A stretch of 64,000 nt of DNA from positions 1 through 64,000 of the forward strand of contig NZ_WRPA01000018.1 of NCBI RefSeq assembly GCF_009831655.1, written 5' to 3'. The notes beneath the pieces were generated by a model. It was not told the DNA's origin. It made no database searches and saw only the letters and a list, made by a program, of their open reading frames with translations. Source of the DNA: Shewanella insulae (GTDB lineage: Bacteria; Pseudomonadota; Gammaproteobacteria; Enterobacterales; Shewanellaceae). Below, in pieces: positions 1 to 8,040 of this stretch (positions are counted from its first letter, which is position 1; each line of letters opens with the position of its first letter). Both the position numbers and the translations under genes were made by a program.

Positions 1-60
1 CCCACTTGTTACCGGTCTCTCGTAAGAGGAGCCGCCATTCAATCGAGCTACTGCATAAAG

Positions 61-82
61 ACCCTCAACGGCCATTGAGGGT
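61..82. repeat. 8-bp perfect inverted repeat hairpin
   Basis: ACCCTCAA and TTGAGGGT flank a 6-base loop. There is no T-run, so this is not a clear terminator. It lies just left of the attC-like site and may belong to a cassette end. No credible gene is seen in 1-349: a 65-codon frame at 6-203 runs into the attC-like element and has no family resemblance. Bases 244-349 hold nothing recognisable. Confidence 0.35.
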
Positions 83-112
83 GGGCCTCCAATTTACCCT
101 AAAATGGAACAG

Positions 113-243
113 GATTAACCATACAAAGCATTTAAGAGTGATTCCCAAAGCTTGGCATTTTCAGTTCAAGGTTCGGTTTCGTGTTTACAGCGCAATGGTT
201 TAAGTTCGTGGCAGCGTTGCTCACACCTTAATGCGGCGTTAAC
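113..243 (+). mobile_element. integron attC-like recombination site
   Basis: This stretch resembles the long attC sites of Vibrio-type cassette arrays. It opens with a degenerate core (GATTAAC), then GCATTTAAGAGTG, and closes with the near-complementary CACACCTTAATGC followed by GGCGTTAAC. The two outer arms and the inner AAGCTTGG / CAGCGTTG segments can fold into the imperfect hairpin typical of attC. The terminal core does not fit GTTRRRY perfectly, so the site may be degenerate. No integrase gene is visible. It may be the last cassette of an array to the left, or a lone attC. Recognition is from memory of such sites, not from a search. Confidence 0.6.
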
Positions 244-349
244 ACATAAAATCATTAATCTGAAGTTCACATAAATAGCTCTAAAGTTCTAACTCATTTC
301 TATCCAAAAATGAGTTATGTCGCGTAAGGCACCTCTGTCGCTCTGATAG

Positions 350-1276
350 TCACTCTAGCCAGGCGTAGGTGTCGAGGGCGAGGATTTGTAGTTCGATGCT
401 TTGGTGTAGTCGTAGTGGGGGCTTGGTGGCCTCATTAACTCCGTCGCCCTGCCCTGCGCCTAGGGCGACGTAGAAGGGCATCAGGTGTTCTATGCTGGGG
501 TGGTTGAACCGGGCGTATGGGGCCTGGCGCTCGACATCCAGCAGTGATGGTAGATCCCCTTGGGAAAGCTTATCGGCGATCCAATTGACGAAGCTTTGCA
601 TCTTCTCTACCTTTTGCGGATCGCCGGGGCGACGAAACAGCTCTCCCAGGTTGTGGCTGATGCCACCCGAACCCAGCACCAATAAGCCGTCGGCGCGCAG
701 GGATTTTACCGCTTGTCCCAAGCGGTAGTGATAGCTGGCGCCCTGACGGCTGTCGATAGAGACCAGCACCAAAGGGATATCCGCCTCAGGATAGAGACGG
801 CAGAGCGGCGTCCAGAGGCCGTGATCCCAGCCAAGCTGGTCATCTAACTCGGCGTCAAACCCGGCGGTTTGCAGAAGATCAGCGACCTCACCAGCCAGCT
901 TAGGTGCACCCGGCGCCGGATAATTAACTTGGTAGAGGGCGTCGGGAAAGCCGTAGAAGTCATGCACAGTGCGCGGGGCCTCGCTTGAGGTGATACGCAC
1001 CTTGCCACTGAGATCCGTGTGGGCCGAGAACACCAGTATCGCCTTGGGCCTTGGCAGCACCTGGCCCAGCTCGGCGAGAAAGGCGGCGTTGTCGCTGTCA
1101 TCCAGGGCCAACATGGGCGAGCCGTGGGAGACGAACAGGCTCGGCATTAATCCGGTACTGGTTGCAGTCTCTACGGTTGCAGCCTTTAGCTGCTCACTCA
1201 ACTCAGGAGAGATCTGTCTTAAGCTCTTACTTTCGCTCATATTTGTACTCATGCTTGAACTAACTCTCGAAATCAT
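350..1276 (-). CDS. DODA-type extradiol aromatic ring-opening dioxygenase (LigB/YgiD family)
   Basis: A cytosolic non-haem iron dioxygenase of the LigB fold related to YgiD and plant DOPA 4,5-dioxygenase, which cleave catechol-type rings. Visible marks are LFVSHGSP near residue 47, VFSAHTD near residue 82, DHGLWTPL near residue 150 and LVLGSGGISHNLG near residue 204, which carry the expected metal and catalytic histidines. The start chosen overlaps the upstream reductase stop as ATGA, which suggests translational coupling. It leaves a 40-residue N-terminal extension before the usual family start (MPSLFVSHG), so a shorter protein from an internal ATG is possible. Third gene after doxX and the hydroquinone reductase. 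The true substrate is unknown. Confidence 0.85.
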   Translation of the reverse strand: MISRVSSSMSTNMSESKSLRQISPELSEQLKAATVETATSTGLMPSLFVSHGSPMLALDDSDNAAFLAELGQVLPRPKAILVFSAHTDLSGKVRITSSEAPRTVHDFYGFPDALYQVNYPAPGAPKLAGEVADLLQTAGFDAELDDQLGWDHGLWTPLCRLYPEADIPLVLVSIDSRQGASYHYRLGQAVKSLRADGLLVLGSGGISHNLGELFRRPGDPQKVEKMQSFVNWIADKLSQGDLPSLLDVERQAPYARFNHPSIEHLMPFYVALGAGQGDGVNEATKPPLRLHQSIELQILALDTYAWLE

Positions 1277-2235
1277 AAGCTAACCTGTGGGCCGACAGGC
1301 ACTATGCCTGTAGGATTCAGCGCCTTAATCGAATAGTAACCCTGCTTGATATGCTCTATGTTGACCGTGGCTGCGATGCCATCGAGGGCATAGATGCGCT
1401 GCAAATAGGCCTGTAGCTGCGGCTTCTGGGCGATCAGCTCACGGTTACACTTGAACAGGCCATAGTAGGCGACATCGAAGCGCACCAGGGTCACGAAGGC
1501 GCGAATATCCGTCTCGGTCAGCTGCTCGCCGAGCAAATAGGGGCGACCATCGCGCAGGGTCTGCTCCAGCTCATCGAGCAGGCTAAAGACGCCTTGGTAG
1601 GCCTCTTCGTAGGCAAACTGACTGGTGGCAAAGCCCGCCTTGTAGACGCCATTGTTTAACTCGTGATAGAGACGCTCATTCAAGCTATCTATAGCTTGGC
1701 TTTGCTCTTTTGGATAGAGATCAAGCGCCGAGTCGGTAAGGTGATCGAAGGCGGTGTTTAACATGCGAATGATGTCTGCCGACTCGTTATTCACTATCAC
1801 CTGGCGCTGCTTATCCCAGAGCACGGGCACGGTCGCCCTGCCGGTAAAGTGAGGATCTACCTGGGTATAGAGCTGATGCAGATACTTGTGGCCATTGAGG
1901 ATGTCGCTGTCTCCACCCACCTTGCTATCAGGCGCGCCGCCAAACTGCCAGCCCTGCTCCGAAAGCACGGGGTTGACCACGCTGACGCTGATATGCTCGT
2001 TAAGGCCCTTGAGCGCCCGCACCATCAGGGTACGTGAGGCCCAGGGGCAGATATAGGCGACATAGAGATGATAGCGGCCAGACTCCGCCTTGAAACCGCC
2101 CTCACCCGTAGGGCCAGCCTCGCCTGTCGGTGTTATCCAGTTGCGAAAGCTAGAGATCTGACGCACGAAACGCCCCTCATCATCCTTCGCCTGCACCGGC
2201 TGCCAATCTCCATTCCAACGACCATCGACTAACAT
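1273..2235 (-). CDS. yqjG: glutathionyl-hydroquinone reductase (YqjG/Xi-class glutathione transferase)
   Basis: Cytosolic enzyme that reduces glutathionyl-hydroquinones, taking glutathione off quinone adducts. The 320-residue length matches YqjG. The N-terminal thioredoxin-like domain has the Xi-class active site YICPWASRT (catalytic Cys near residue 63), preceded by the typical GRYHLYVAYICPWA stretch. The C-terminal helical domain has NGVYKAGFA and the conserved LTEADIR-like segment LTETDIRAFVTLVRFD. It follows doxX with about 80 bp between and overlaps the dioxygenase start by 4 nt. In Escherichia coli the same doxX-type/yqjG pairing (yqjF-yqjG) occurs, supporting a joint quinone-detoxification role. 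Confidence 0.9.
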   Translation of the reverse strand: MLVDGRWNGDWQPVQAKDDEGRFVRQISSFRNWITPTGEAGPTGEGGFKAESGRYHLYVAYICPWASRTLMVRALKGLNEHISVSVVNPVLSEQGWQFGGAPDSKVGGDSDILNGHKYLHQLYTQVDPHFTGRATVPVLWDKQRQVIVNNESADIIRMLNTAFDHLTDSALDLYPKEQSQAIDSLNERLYHELNNGVYKAGFATSQFAYEEAYQGVFSLLDELEQTLRDGRPYLLGEQLTETDIRAFVTLVRFDVAYYGLFKCNRELIAQKPQLQAYLQRIYALDGIAATVNIEHIKQGYYSIKALNPTGIVPVGPQVSL

Positions 2236-2313
2236 CTGCTTCTCCTTCTAAACCCGTAACAGGATACGGGGCATAGTCTCCTACACCCGCCCCTACCGTA
2301 AAATTGGCTAACC

Positions 2314-2754
2314 TTAGAGACGACCGGTCAGTAGCTTGTCGATTGAGTAGCGTCCACCGCCCTGCACCGCCAGAGATAGCGAGGCCGCCAGCAGGATCAA
2401 GGCAAACTCGTAGCCGTTGTTAGAGACAAACAGGCCGTTACCCACATGCAGCGTCATGGCCACCGCCATGGTGAAGGCCGTCAGCGCGGCGGCGGGACGA
2501 GTCAGCAGACCCAGCACCAGTGCCAGACCACCGAAGAACTCGGCGCTACCGGCCAGCAGGGCCATCAGGTAACCGGGTTCGAAGCCGACGCTGGCCATCC
2601 ACTGCCCTGTGCCTTCCAGGCCATAGCCGCCGAACCAGCCGAACAGCTTCTGGGCGCCGTGGGCGGCAAAGATGAGTCCTAGGGGTAGACGCAGTACCAA
2701 GGGGGCCAGTCCCGCATCGCTGTTAAGTAGTTTGATTAACGTTTGCTTGTTCAT
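2314..2754 (-). CDS. DoxX family inner-membrane protein
   Basis: A 146-residue four-helix membrane protein of the DoxX/YqjF family. The N-terminal LVLRLPLGLIFAAHGAQKLFGWFGGYGLEGT is the family signature, followed by hydrophobic segments around 65-80, 88-105 and 115-132. These proteins are linked to quinone, sulfur or redox metabolism, but the exact activity of this subfamily is not established. First gene of the doxX-yqjG-ligB unit. The LysR gene upstream on the same strand is separated by a terminator-like hairpin and about 300 bp, so doxX probably has its own LysR-controlled promoter. Confidence 0.88.
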   Translation of the reverse strand: MNKQTLIKLLNSDAGLAPLVLRLPLGLIFAAHGAQKLFGWFGGYGLEGTGQWMASVGFEPGYLMALLAGSAEFFGGLALVLGLLTRPAAALTAFTMAVAMTLHVGNGLFVSNNGYEFALILLAASLSLAVQGGGRYSIDKLLTGRL

Positions 2755-3047
2755 AGTGATCTCCTCAAAGATGTTTGGTTTGCAGCCTTTGGCCTTTGAC
2801 TTTGATTAGGTAAAAGTCATTAGCCATTCGCTGCCGATGAGGTAAATGTAGCTCTCAACGCCAAATTGATAAACATCGCTATCATTTAATGATTAACAAC
2901 AAAATGGCGATAATCAGCCTGGACGGCAGATGGGGCTTACGTCTTTAAGCTTTAGTCTTGGGGCATTAGTTTTAAGGCGCGAAAAGAGTGACTACCACCA
3001 AGGCAAGAACAGTGAGGACGGGAGTAAGGTTAGCCAGTCTATAAAAG
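2755..3047 (-). promoter_or_regulatory. promoter region of the doxX unit
   Basis: An A/T-richer gap between the LysR gene end and doxX. It holds ATCATTTAATGATTAA near 2881, an imperfect palindrome of the size LysR regulators often bind. A Shine-Dalgarno-like GGAGA lies just before doxX. No gene is seen. The operator role is inference. Confidence 0.35.
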
Positions 3048-3073
3048 AGCTGGCTCATGAATAAGAGCCAGCT
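3048..3073 (-). terminator. rho-independent terminator of the LysR gene
   Basis: The inverted repeat AGCTGGCTC / GAGCCAGCT has an 8-base loop and, on the minus strand, is followed by CTTTTATAG. It overlaps the last bases of the LysR stop codon and so separates that gene from doxX. Confidence 0.7.
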
Positions 3074-3986
3074 AGTCGTCTATCGCATCCCAGTAAGGGG
3101 TCTTGCCATAGTATTGGCTCAGGGCATCGACGAAACAGCGCACCTTGCTGGCGAGAAACTTACGGTGCACATAGACGGCGTACAGGCCGAAGGGCTCTGG
3201 CGTATACTCGGTGAGGATCGCTTTGAGCTTACCACTACGCAGGGCCTTGCTCACCAGAAAGGTAGGCTGCACCACTATTCCGCGACCGGCGATGGCGGCC
3301 TCCACCAGCATGTCGCCATTGTTACAGGCCAGATCGCTTGGGATCTTCAGCGCCGAGAAGTGCTCGCCGAAACGACCGAAGGCCGCGCCCAGATCCGAGT
3401 AGCTAAAGTGCAGATAGTTGTGATGGATAAGATCCGCCGGGGTCTTGGGCTCGCCGCGCTCGGCCAGATACTTAGGAGAAGCGCAGACAACCAGCTTGAT
3501 CGGGGTGAGCTTCTTGGCGATAAGCGAAGAGCTCGAAAGCTGACCGATGCGCAGCGCCACATCGACGCCATCCTCCAGCAGATCCACCTTCTTGTCCGTC
3601 AGGGTAATATCCAGCCTGACATCCGGGTGTTGCTGCTGAAACTGCACCAGGGCACTAGGCAGATGATAAATACCGAAAGACATGGGGGCGCTGACCTTAA
3701 GCAGACCCGAGGCGGTCTCGCTAAGGTTAGTCAGGGCGTTGTCCATCTCCTCGATATCGATAAGCACCTGCTGACAGCGCTCGAAGTAGGCCCTGCCCGC
3801 CTCGGTCACATTGACCCGCCGCGTGGTGCGATTGAGCAGGCGCACCTTGAGATGCTCCTCGAGCTGGGACACATACTTGCTGACCAGTTGCGAGGAGAGC
3901 CCTAGCCTGTCCGCCGCCTTGGTGAAGGAGCCCTCCTGCACCACGGCGGTAAAGGCCTTCATGGTATCGATTCTATCCAAGGCCAT
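3072..3986 (-). CDS. LysR family transcriptional regulator
   Basis: A 304-residue LysR regulator. It has an N-terminal winged helix-turn-helix (GSFTKAADRLGLSSQLVSKYVSQLEEHL, residues 18-45; then LLNRTTRRVNVTEAGRAYFERC) and a C-terminal periplasmic-binding-like effector domain from about residue 90 (KVSAPMSFGIYHL onward). It resembles the clade of E. coli YhaJ, which controls yqjF and responds to aromatic/quinone compounds. Its position directly upstream of the doxX-yqjG-dioxygenase set suggests it regulates that set. The start has a GGGGAG ribosome-binding site. The effector cannot be read from sequence. Confidence 0.9.
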   Translation of the reverse strand: MALDRIDTMKAFTAVVQEGSFTKAADRLGLSSQLVSKYVSQLEEHLKVRLLNRTTRRVNVTEAGRAYFERCQQVLIDIEEMDNALTNLSETASGLLKVSAPMSFGIYHLPSALVQFQQQHPDVRLDITLTDKKVDLLEDGVDVALRIGQLSSSSLIAKKLTPIKLVVCASPKYLAERGEPKTPADLIHHNYLHFSYSDLGAAFGRFGEHFSALKIPSDLACNNGDMLVEAAIAGRGIVVQPTFLVSKALRSGKLKAILTEYTPEPFGLYAVYVHRKFLASKVRCFVDALSQYYGKTPYWDAIDD

Positions 3987-4126
3987 CTCCCCTATTCGTT
4001 CTTAATTAGTCGCCAAATTAGTCATCAGATGTTGATAATCAAAGACAAAGTAGCCTATTTAATCGAATAACTGAAGGTAATAGCTGGAAAATCGCGGGAA
4101 AGAGGCAAAGAAAAAGCAACGAAAAA

Positions 4127-4157
4127 GGCCACAGCAGCGGGAGCGTGCGCTGTGGCC
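4127..4157 (-). terminator. terminator of the cytochrome/lyase/reductase operon
   Basis: GGCCACAGC and GCTGTGGCC form a 9-bp GC-rich stem with a 13-base loop. On the minus strand the stem runs into TTTTT. It lies about 40 bp beyond the cytochrome stop codon and closes the operon that starts at 7902. Confidence 0.85.
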
Positions 4158-4199
4158 CTTGTCCCCAGACTCGGCACTGGGCGCCCTAGCCGAACTTGG

Positions 4200-4580
4200 C
4201 TAACGTTTCATCTTAGGGTACTTAAACTCATGACACTGGTTACAGTACACCTTGCTCTCCTTGTGCTCCTGGTGACAGTAGGTACAAGGAAGATCGCTGC
4301 CATAGTGCAGGCTGTCGTGGGGATTCGGCTCAACGCTGTGGCCTGCCCCCTCGGGGCGCTTAGTCAGCTCGGCCATCTCGGCCGCCGTGCCGTGGCAAGA
4401 CTCACAGGCACTCATCTTAGGTATGCTCTTGCGTTTCGCCTCGCCATGGCAGGCGCTGCACTCCACCTTGCCCTGCTCGTTGGTCATGATCTCTTGGTGA
4501 TAATCTTTTAACTTCATAGCCTGTGCGCCCGGCGCGCTCAGTAGCGCCGCCAAACAGAGGGCCGATAATACTCTTAACAT
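4200..4580 (-). CDS. periplasmic tetraheme cytochrome c, electron donor subunit
   Basis: A 126-residue Sec-exported protein (signal MLRVLSALCLAALLSAPGAQA) with four CXXCH haem-binding motifs: CSACH 41-45, CESCH 59-63, CTYCH 99-103 and CNQCH 113-117. The spacing and the KVYCNQCHEFKYP ending closely resemble the N-terminal haem domain of Shewanella flavocytochrome c3 (FccA). Here the haem domain and the flavin domain are separate genes: the flavin subunit is encoded two genes upstream in the same operon. Inferred role: passing electrons, presumably from the quinol dehydrogenase CymA, to the flavin reductase. Last gene before a strong terminator. Confidence 0.92.
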   Translation of the reverse strand: MLRVLSALCLAALLSAPGAQAMKLKDYHQEIMTNEQGKVECSACHGEAKRKSIPKMSACESCHGTAAEMAELTKRPEGAGHSVEPNPHDSLHYGSDLPCTYCHQEHKESKVYCNQCHEFKYPKMKR

Positions 4581-4647
4581 CTTTAATCCTTATTGTGGGG
4601 CGCCAAGCGCCCCAGCTCATAACTCGCTTAGGCTAACGCCCAACCCA

Positions 4648-6306
4648 TCAGTACTTGACGATGAAGTCGTGTGACGCCTGAATGTCTGGCGTAAACGGAC
4701 GGTCAAGCTCGACGAAAGGCACCTGTTGACGATACGCCTGGTACATGGCCTGGGTCGCCTTGCCTAGCTTAAGGTCGGCGTTGGCGGCCTTGCGCAGGTC
4801 GATCGCCTGGGTAGAGTGCAACAACTCGAGGCCATACATGGTGTTGATGTTGTCGACTATTTGGATCAGGTTGTCGCTCGCCAGCTTAAGGTTGGTGAAG
4901 GTGTCTTCGATGTTACCGGCGATCTGAATGCCGTCGAATGACACTGGGGTCGCCAACATCTTGTTACGCACCTGCATGTCCACGAAGGTTTTCTGAATCG
5001 CACCGAAGGCATGACCATTGTTACCCGGCGCGCTCAGGAAGCGTGGCAGATGGGTAAAGTGGTCGTCCGACAGGTGAATGGTGCGCATGGCACTGTTGTG
5101 AGACACGTGAGTCAGAGCCACACTCAGTTGCTGCACCGCCAGGGCCACGGGAAGCGGCTCAAAGTTAGTGGTCGGGAACACACCGCCCTTGCCTTCTACC
5201 AGGTACTTGGCCACCTGAGAGTTTTCGGCGTACTGCTTGCTGGCGCCCAGGATCACCCCAGGGTTATCGTCTGAGTGGTTGATCTGAATGTCGATCACCT
5301 GACCCAGATCGGCCAACGCCTTCTCAGCGCTCGCTAAGGTATAGGCCGTTGTGCGGTAGCTCAGCGGATCCTGCAGCGGACGCTCGCTGTTGAGATCCCA
5401 CAGGTAACTACCAGAGAGTGAGCCCAGGATATTCTCAGTGGTCGCCTTAAGATGAGGGAAAGGACGAATGTCATTGGTCTGCGGCAAAAATGGCGCCACG
5501 TTACCGTTTAGTCCTTCCAGGCTCAGGCCAAATACGGTTGGCGAGACCTCTAGCAGATGCTCGGCATCCTGATAGCCTTGCATTGCGTAGGCCACGGCAA
5601 CCGAGTTATTCGACAAAATAGAGAGCGCATCCTTACCGACGGGCTTAAGCGGCTTGACGCCTGCCTTGTTCATCGCCTCGACACTGCTCATGCGCTTGCC
5701 TTGGTAAAACACATCCCATTCGCCGATCATCGCCAGACCTACGTGAGATGCCAGCAGAATATCTGCCTCACCCACAGTACCCAGCGATGGAATGACAGGG
5801 GTGATCCCCTTGTTCAGGTAAGCCTGGTAGATCTCGGCCACATAGGGCTGCACGCCGGTGTGACCAGACAAGATAGTGTTCAGGCGAACCGCCAGGGCGA
5901 CACGGGTGAGTCTGACCGGCATTGGCTCGCCAACGCCCGCACTGTGTGCTCTTAGGGTGCTGTAGTTAAAGGATTTAGAGGCTGCCATCACCTCGGCGCT
6001 CAACTCGCCGTTGGCATCGAACAGCTTGTGATCCTTGTTCAAGCCCACACCTACGGTGAGGCCATATACAGGCTTACCCAGACGCGCCGCTTCCATCAAC
6101 AGGTCGTGGGCCTTCACCAAAGATGAGGCCGCCTGAGGCGCGATATCCACCTTGGCACCATCGGCGATTGCCCAGGCCTGGGCCTGAGTCAGATGCTGAC
6201 CGTCGAGCACCACAGTATCGCTCGCCAGTGCCGCGCCAGAGGTCATCGCCAAGGCGCTAGTGGCCAGGGCAGTAGTTGCCAACAGAGTATTTACTTTTTT
6301 CATCAT
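4648..6306 (-). CDS. periplasmic aromatic amino acid lyase-fold protein lacking the MIO triad
   Basis: A 552-residue HAL/PAL-family protein with a Sec signal peptide (about residues 1-29, cut near AALAS-D). Histidine ammonia-lyases are normally cytosolic, so export is unusual. Family landmarks are present: VYGLTVGVG with Tyr81, LRAHSAGVGEP near 119-128, the Asn pair in LSNNS near 233, and SDDNPGV near 346. Two catalytic elements are not. The MIO-forming segment, GSVGASGD in the family, reads GTVGEAD here (176-182), with no Ala-Ser-Gly. The catalytic Tyr in QDPYSLR is Leu315 (QDPLSYR). The reading frame was checked on the DNA and is intact. It sits between the flavin reductase and its cytochrome. 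The start is ATG at 6306 or 6303 behind AAGGAA. Activity is unknown; it should not be named hutH. Confidence 0.85.
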   Translation of the reverse strand: MMKKVNTLLATTALATSALAMTSGAALASDTVVLDGQHLTQAQAWAIADGAKVDIAPQAASSLVKAHDLLMEAARLGKPVYGLTVGVGLNKDHKLFDANGELSAEVMAASKSFNYSTLRAHSAGVGEPMPVRLTRVALAVRLNTILSGHTGVQPYVAEIYQAYLNKGITPVIPSLGTVGEADILLASHVGLAMIGEWDVFYQGKRMSSVEAMNKAGVKPLKPVGKDALSILSNNSVAVAYAMQGYQDAEHLLEVSPTVFGLSLEGLNGNVAPFLPQTNDIRPFPHLKATTENILGSLSGSYLWDLNSERPLQDPLSYRTTAYTLASAEKALADLGQVIDIQINHSDDNPGVILGASKQYAENSQVAKYLVEGKGGVFPTTNFEPLPVALAVQQLSVALTHVSHNSAMRTIHLSDDHFTHLPRFLSAPGNNGHAFGAIQKTFVDMQVRNKMLATPVSFDGIQIAGNIEDTFTNLKLASDNLIQIVDNINTMYGLELLHSTQAIDLRKAANADLKLGKATQAMYQAYRQQVPFVELDRPFTPDIQASHDFIVKY

Positions 6307-6342
6307 CAATTCCTTAATATTTTTCTAGGCTGCACACCTGTG

Positions 6343-7902
6343 TTAAGCCTGTTTTAATTCGATTGCCGCGCTCGCCGCGCAGATACGACCGGCGTTTCGG
6401 CCCGTCACCACACCTTCTGCCACGGCGCAGGCGCCGAGACGGCTCGCCCCATGGATACCACCCGTCGCCTCACCGGCGGCATACAGACCGTCAATCGGCT
6501 CGTTGCTCACTAGGTGCAGCACCTGAGACTGGGTATTCACCTTCACGCCGCCCATGCAGTAGTGCACCTTGGGCCACATACGCACGCCATACCAGGGGCC
6601 CTCTTCCAGCGCCATGGCCTTCTGCATCGGGCGACCAAACTCCTTGTCTTCGCCGGCTTTCACCGCGTCATTCCAGCGCGCCACCTGGGCTTTCAAAGCC
6701 TTGGCGGGGATCTGATACAGGGCCGCCAGTTCTTCTAAGGTGTCCGCCTTCTGGATCACCTTGTACTTCATGCCCCACTCCAATGTCTGGGCCTTGGCCG
6801 CCCCCTTGGCATTGGTAAAGCCCACGGGGTACACGGGGTTACCCTGCTCGTCACGACGAGTCATGATGGCATCGGCGCGTGCCTTACGGTCCGCCAGCTC
6901 GTTGAAGAAACGCTCGCCGGTACGCACATCCACCACTATGCCGCTGGGATAGGTGGCGATAGTGTTAAACTGTGAGGCAGTACCGAAACCCTTCTCATCG
7001 GGCGATGCCCAGGGGCCGAGCTGGATCTGGTCCAGATGGATCGGGTTGGCACCGATCAACATCATCTGCTTGAGGGCTTCTGAGGTCGCGCCGGGATGGT
7101 TGGTAGAGTCGAGTTCGCCGTTTAATTTAGGCTGTTGCATCTGACGATACTCGAGATCCCGGGAGAAGCCGCCAGTGGCCATGATCACCCCTTTGCGTGC
7201 ACCGATAAGACGCATTTTACCCGTGCGTTCTTTCGGGAAATAATAGCCATCGCGAACTTGGACACCGATCACGCGACCCGCCTGATCTTTCACAAAAGAT
7301 TCGAGCTTGGTCTGATTTCGCATCTCGATACCATGCTGCTTTGCCGCCTTAATCAGCGGACGAATGATGCCGGCACCAGAGCTCTGCACCGTCTGCAGCA
7401 CACGCGGCAGAGAGTGACCACCGAAGTGCTGCACGAAAGGCTTCCACTCTACCCCATAGGCCTCCAGCCACTGGCAAGACTCGGCGGTGCCGTTACATAC
7501 CAGCTTAAGCATCTCGACATCGTTCATGCCGCGGCCCGCCTTGAGCATATCGGCCACCATGGTGTCGACCGAATCCTTGATACCCTCTTTGTCCTGTAAC
7601 TTAGAACCGGCCACCGCCATGGCGCCGCCATTGATGGTGGAGTTGCCGCCAAACACGGGCATCTTATCGATCACCATGACGCTGGCGCCCGCCTCTTTGG
7701 CCTGCAGCGCAGCCGACATGCCGGCGAAACCACTACCTATCACCAGCACATCGACTATCTCGTCAAATCGGGGCGGCTTATCGCCAGTACACTCGGCCGC
7801 CTGGGCGGACATAGCTCCCAATCCTGCCACACTGACGGCCATCGCGGCGCCGCCTCTTAACAGCTGGCGACGACCCGGACTAATCAGATCTTTCTGTTTC
7901 AT
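6343..7902 (-). CDS. periplasmic fumarate/urocanate reductase-like flavoprotein subunit
   Basis: A 519-residue FAD protein of the FccA/UrdA family. It has a Tat signal (GRRQLLRGG at 10-18) and the dinucleotide-binding GSGFAG at 56-61. The catalytic proton-donor Arg aligns at R339 (ELADRKARADAI). The C-terminal family block MGGV...GLYAAGEATGGIHGASRLG (450-490) contains R488, equivalent to the substrate carboxylate-binding Arg of FccA. It has neither the haem domain of FccA nor the FMN-binding domain of UrdA. FccA His365 and His504 align with G296 (QLGPWAS) and Y448 (VHYCMGG), so fumarate is unlikely. A monocarboxylate enoate such as an arylacrylate is the likelier acceptor (inference). First gene of a sigma-54 operon with the lyase-fold protein and tetraheme cytochrome. 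Confidence 0.88.
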   Translation of the reverse strand: MKQKDLISPGRRQLLRGGAAMAVSVAGLGAMSAQAAECTGDKPPRFDEIVDVLVIGSGFAGMSAALQAKEAGASVMVIDKMPVFGGNSTINGGAMAVAGSKLQDKEGIKDSVDTMVADMLKAGRGMNDVEMLKLVCNGTAESCQWLEAYGVEWKPFVQHFGGHSLPRVLQTVQSSGAGIIRPLIKAAKQHGIEMRNQTKLESFVKDQAGRVIGVQVRDGYYFPKERTGKMRLIGARKGVIMATGGFSRDLEYRQMQQPKLNGELDSTNHPGATSEALKQMMLIGANPIHLDQIQLGPWASPDEKGFGTASQFNTIATYPSGIVVDVRTGERFFNELADRKARADAIMTRRDEQGNPVYPVGFTNAKGAAKAQTLEWGMKYKVIQKADTLEELAALYQIPAKALKAQVARWNDAVKAGEDKEFGRPMQKAMALEEGPWYGVRMWPKVHYCMGGVKVNTQSQVLHLVSNEPIDGLYAAGEATGGIHGASRLGACAVAEGVVTGRNAGRICAASAAIELKQA

Positions 7903-7973
7903 TCTCTATTTTCCTTTGGATCATATGAGCAAGTTAAAACCGGGTAATTCACCTCGATTTCATACAGATAAGA

Positions 7974-7990
7974 TTGCACCTGTCATGCCA
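7974..7990 (-). promoter_or_regulatory. sigma-54 promoter of the reductase operon
   Basis: On the minus strand TGGCATGACAGGTGCAA fits TGGCACG-N4-TTGCW. The invariant GG and GC are spaced by exactly 10 bases, and there are two mismatches. The predicted start of transcription is about 12 bases beyond the GC, near 7964, giving a leader of about 60 bases before the ATG at 7902. The adjacent divergent gene encodes a sigma-54 activator. Confidence 0.8.
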
Positions 7991-8040
7991 ACTACCTAAA
8001 AAGAGGGGGATAAGGAACAATTTATGAAGGGGGGCACAGA

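Noticed and set aside
6..203. 65-codon open frame at the left edge
   Set aside because: It reads into the attC-like element, its product is compositionally odd and resembles no family, and no ribosome-binding site is visible.
3057..3905. 282-codon open frame opposite the LysR gene
   Set aside because: No family features; the minus-strand product is a complete LysR regulator.
4648..6306. Naming the HAL-like gene hutH
   Set aside because: It is exported, lacks the MIO triad and the catalytic Tyr, and is not next to hutU, hutI or hutG; a histidine ammonia-lyase label would overstate what is visible.
6343..7902. Naming the flavoprotein fccA or urdA
   Set aside because: It lacks the fused haem domain of FccA and the FMN-binding domain of UrdA, and the key substrate-site histidines differ.
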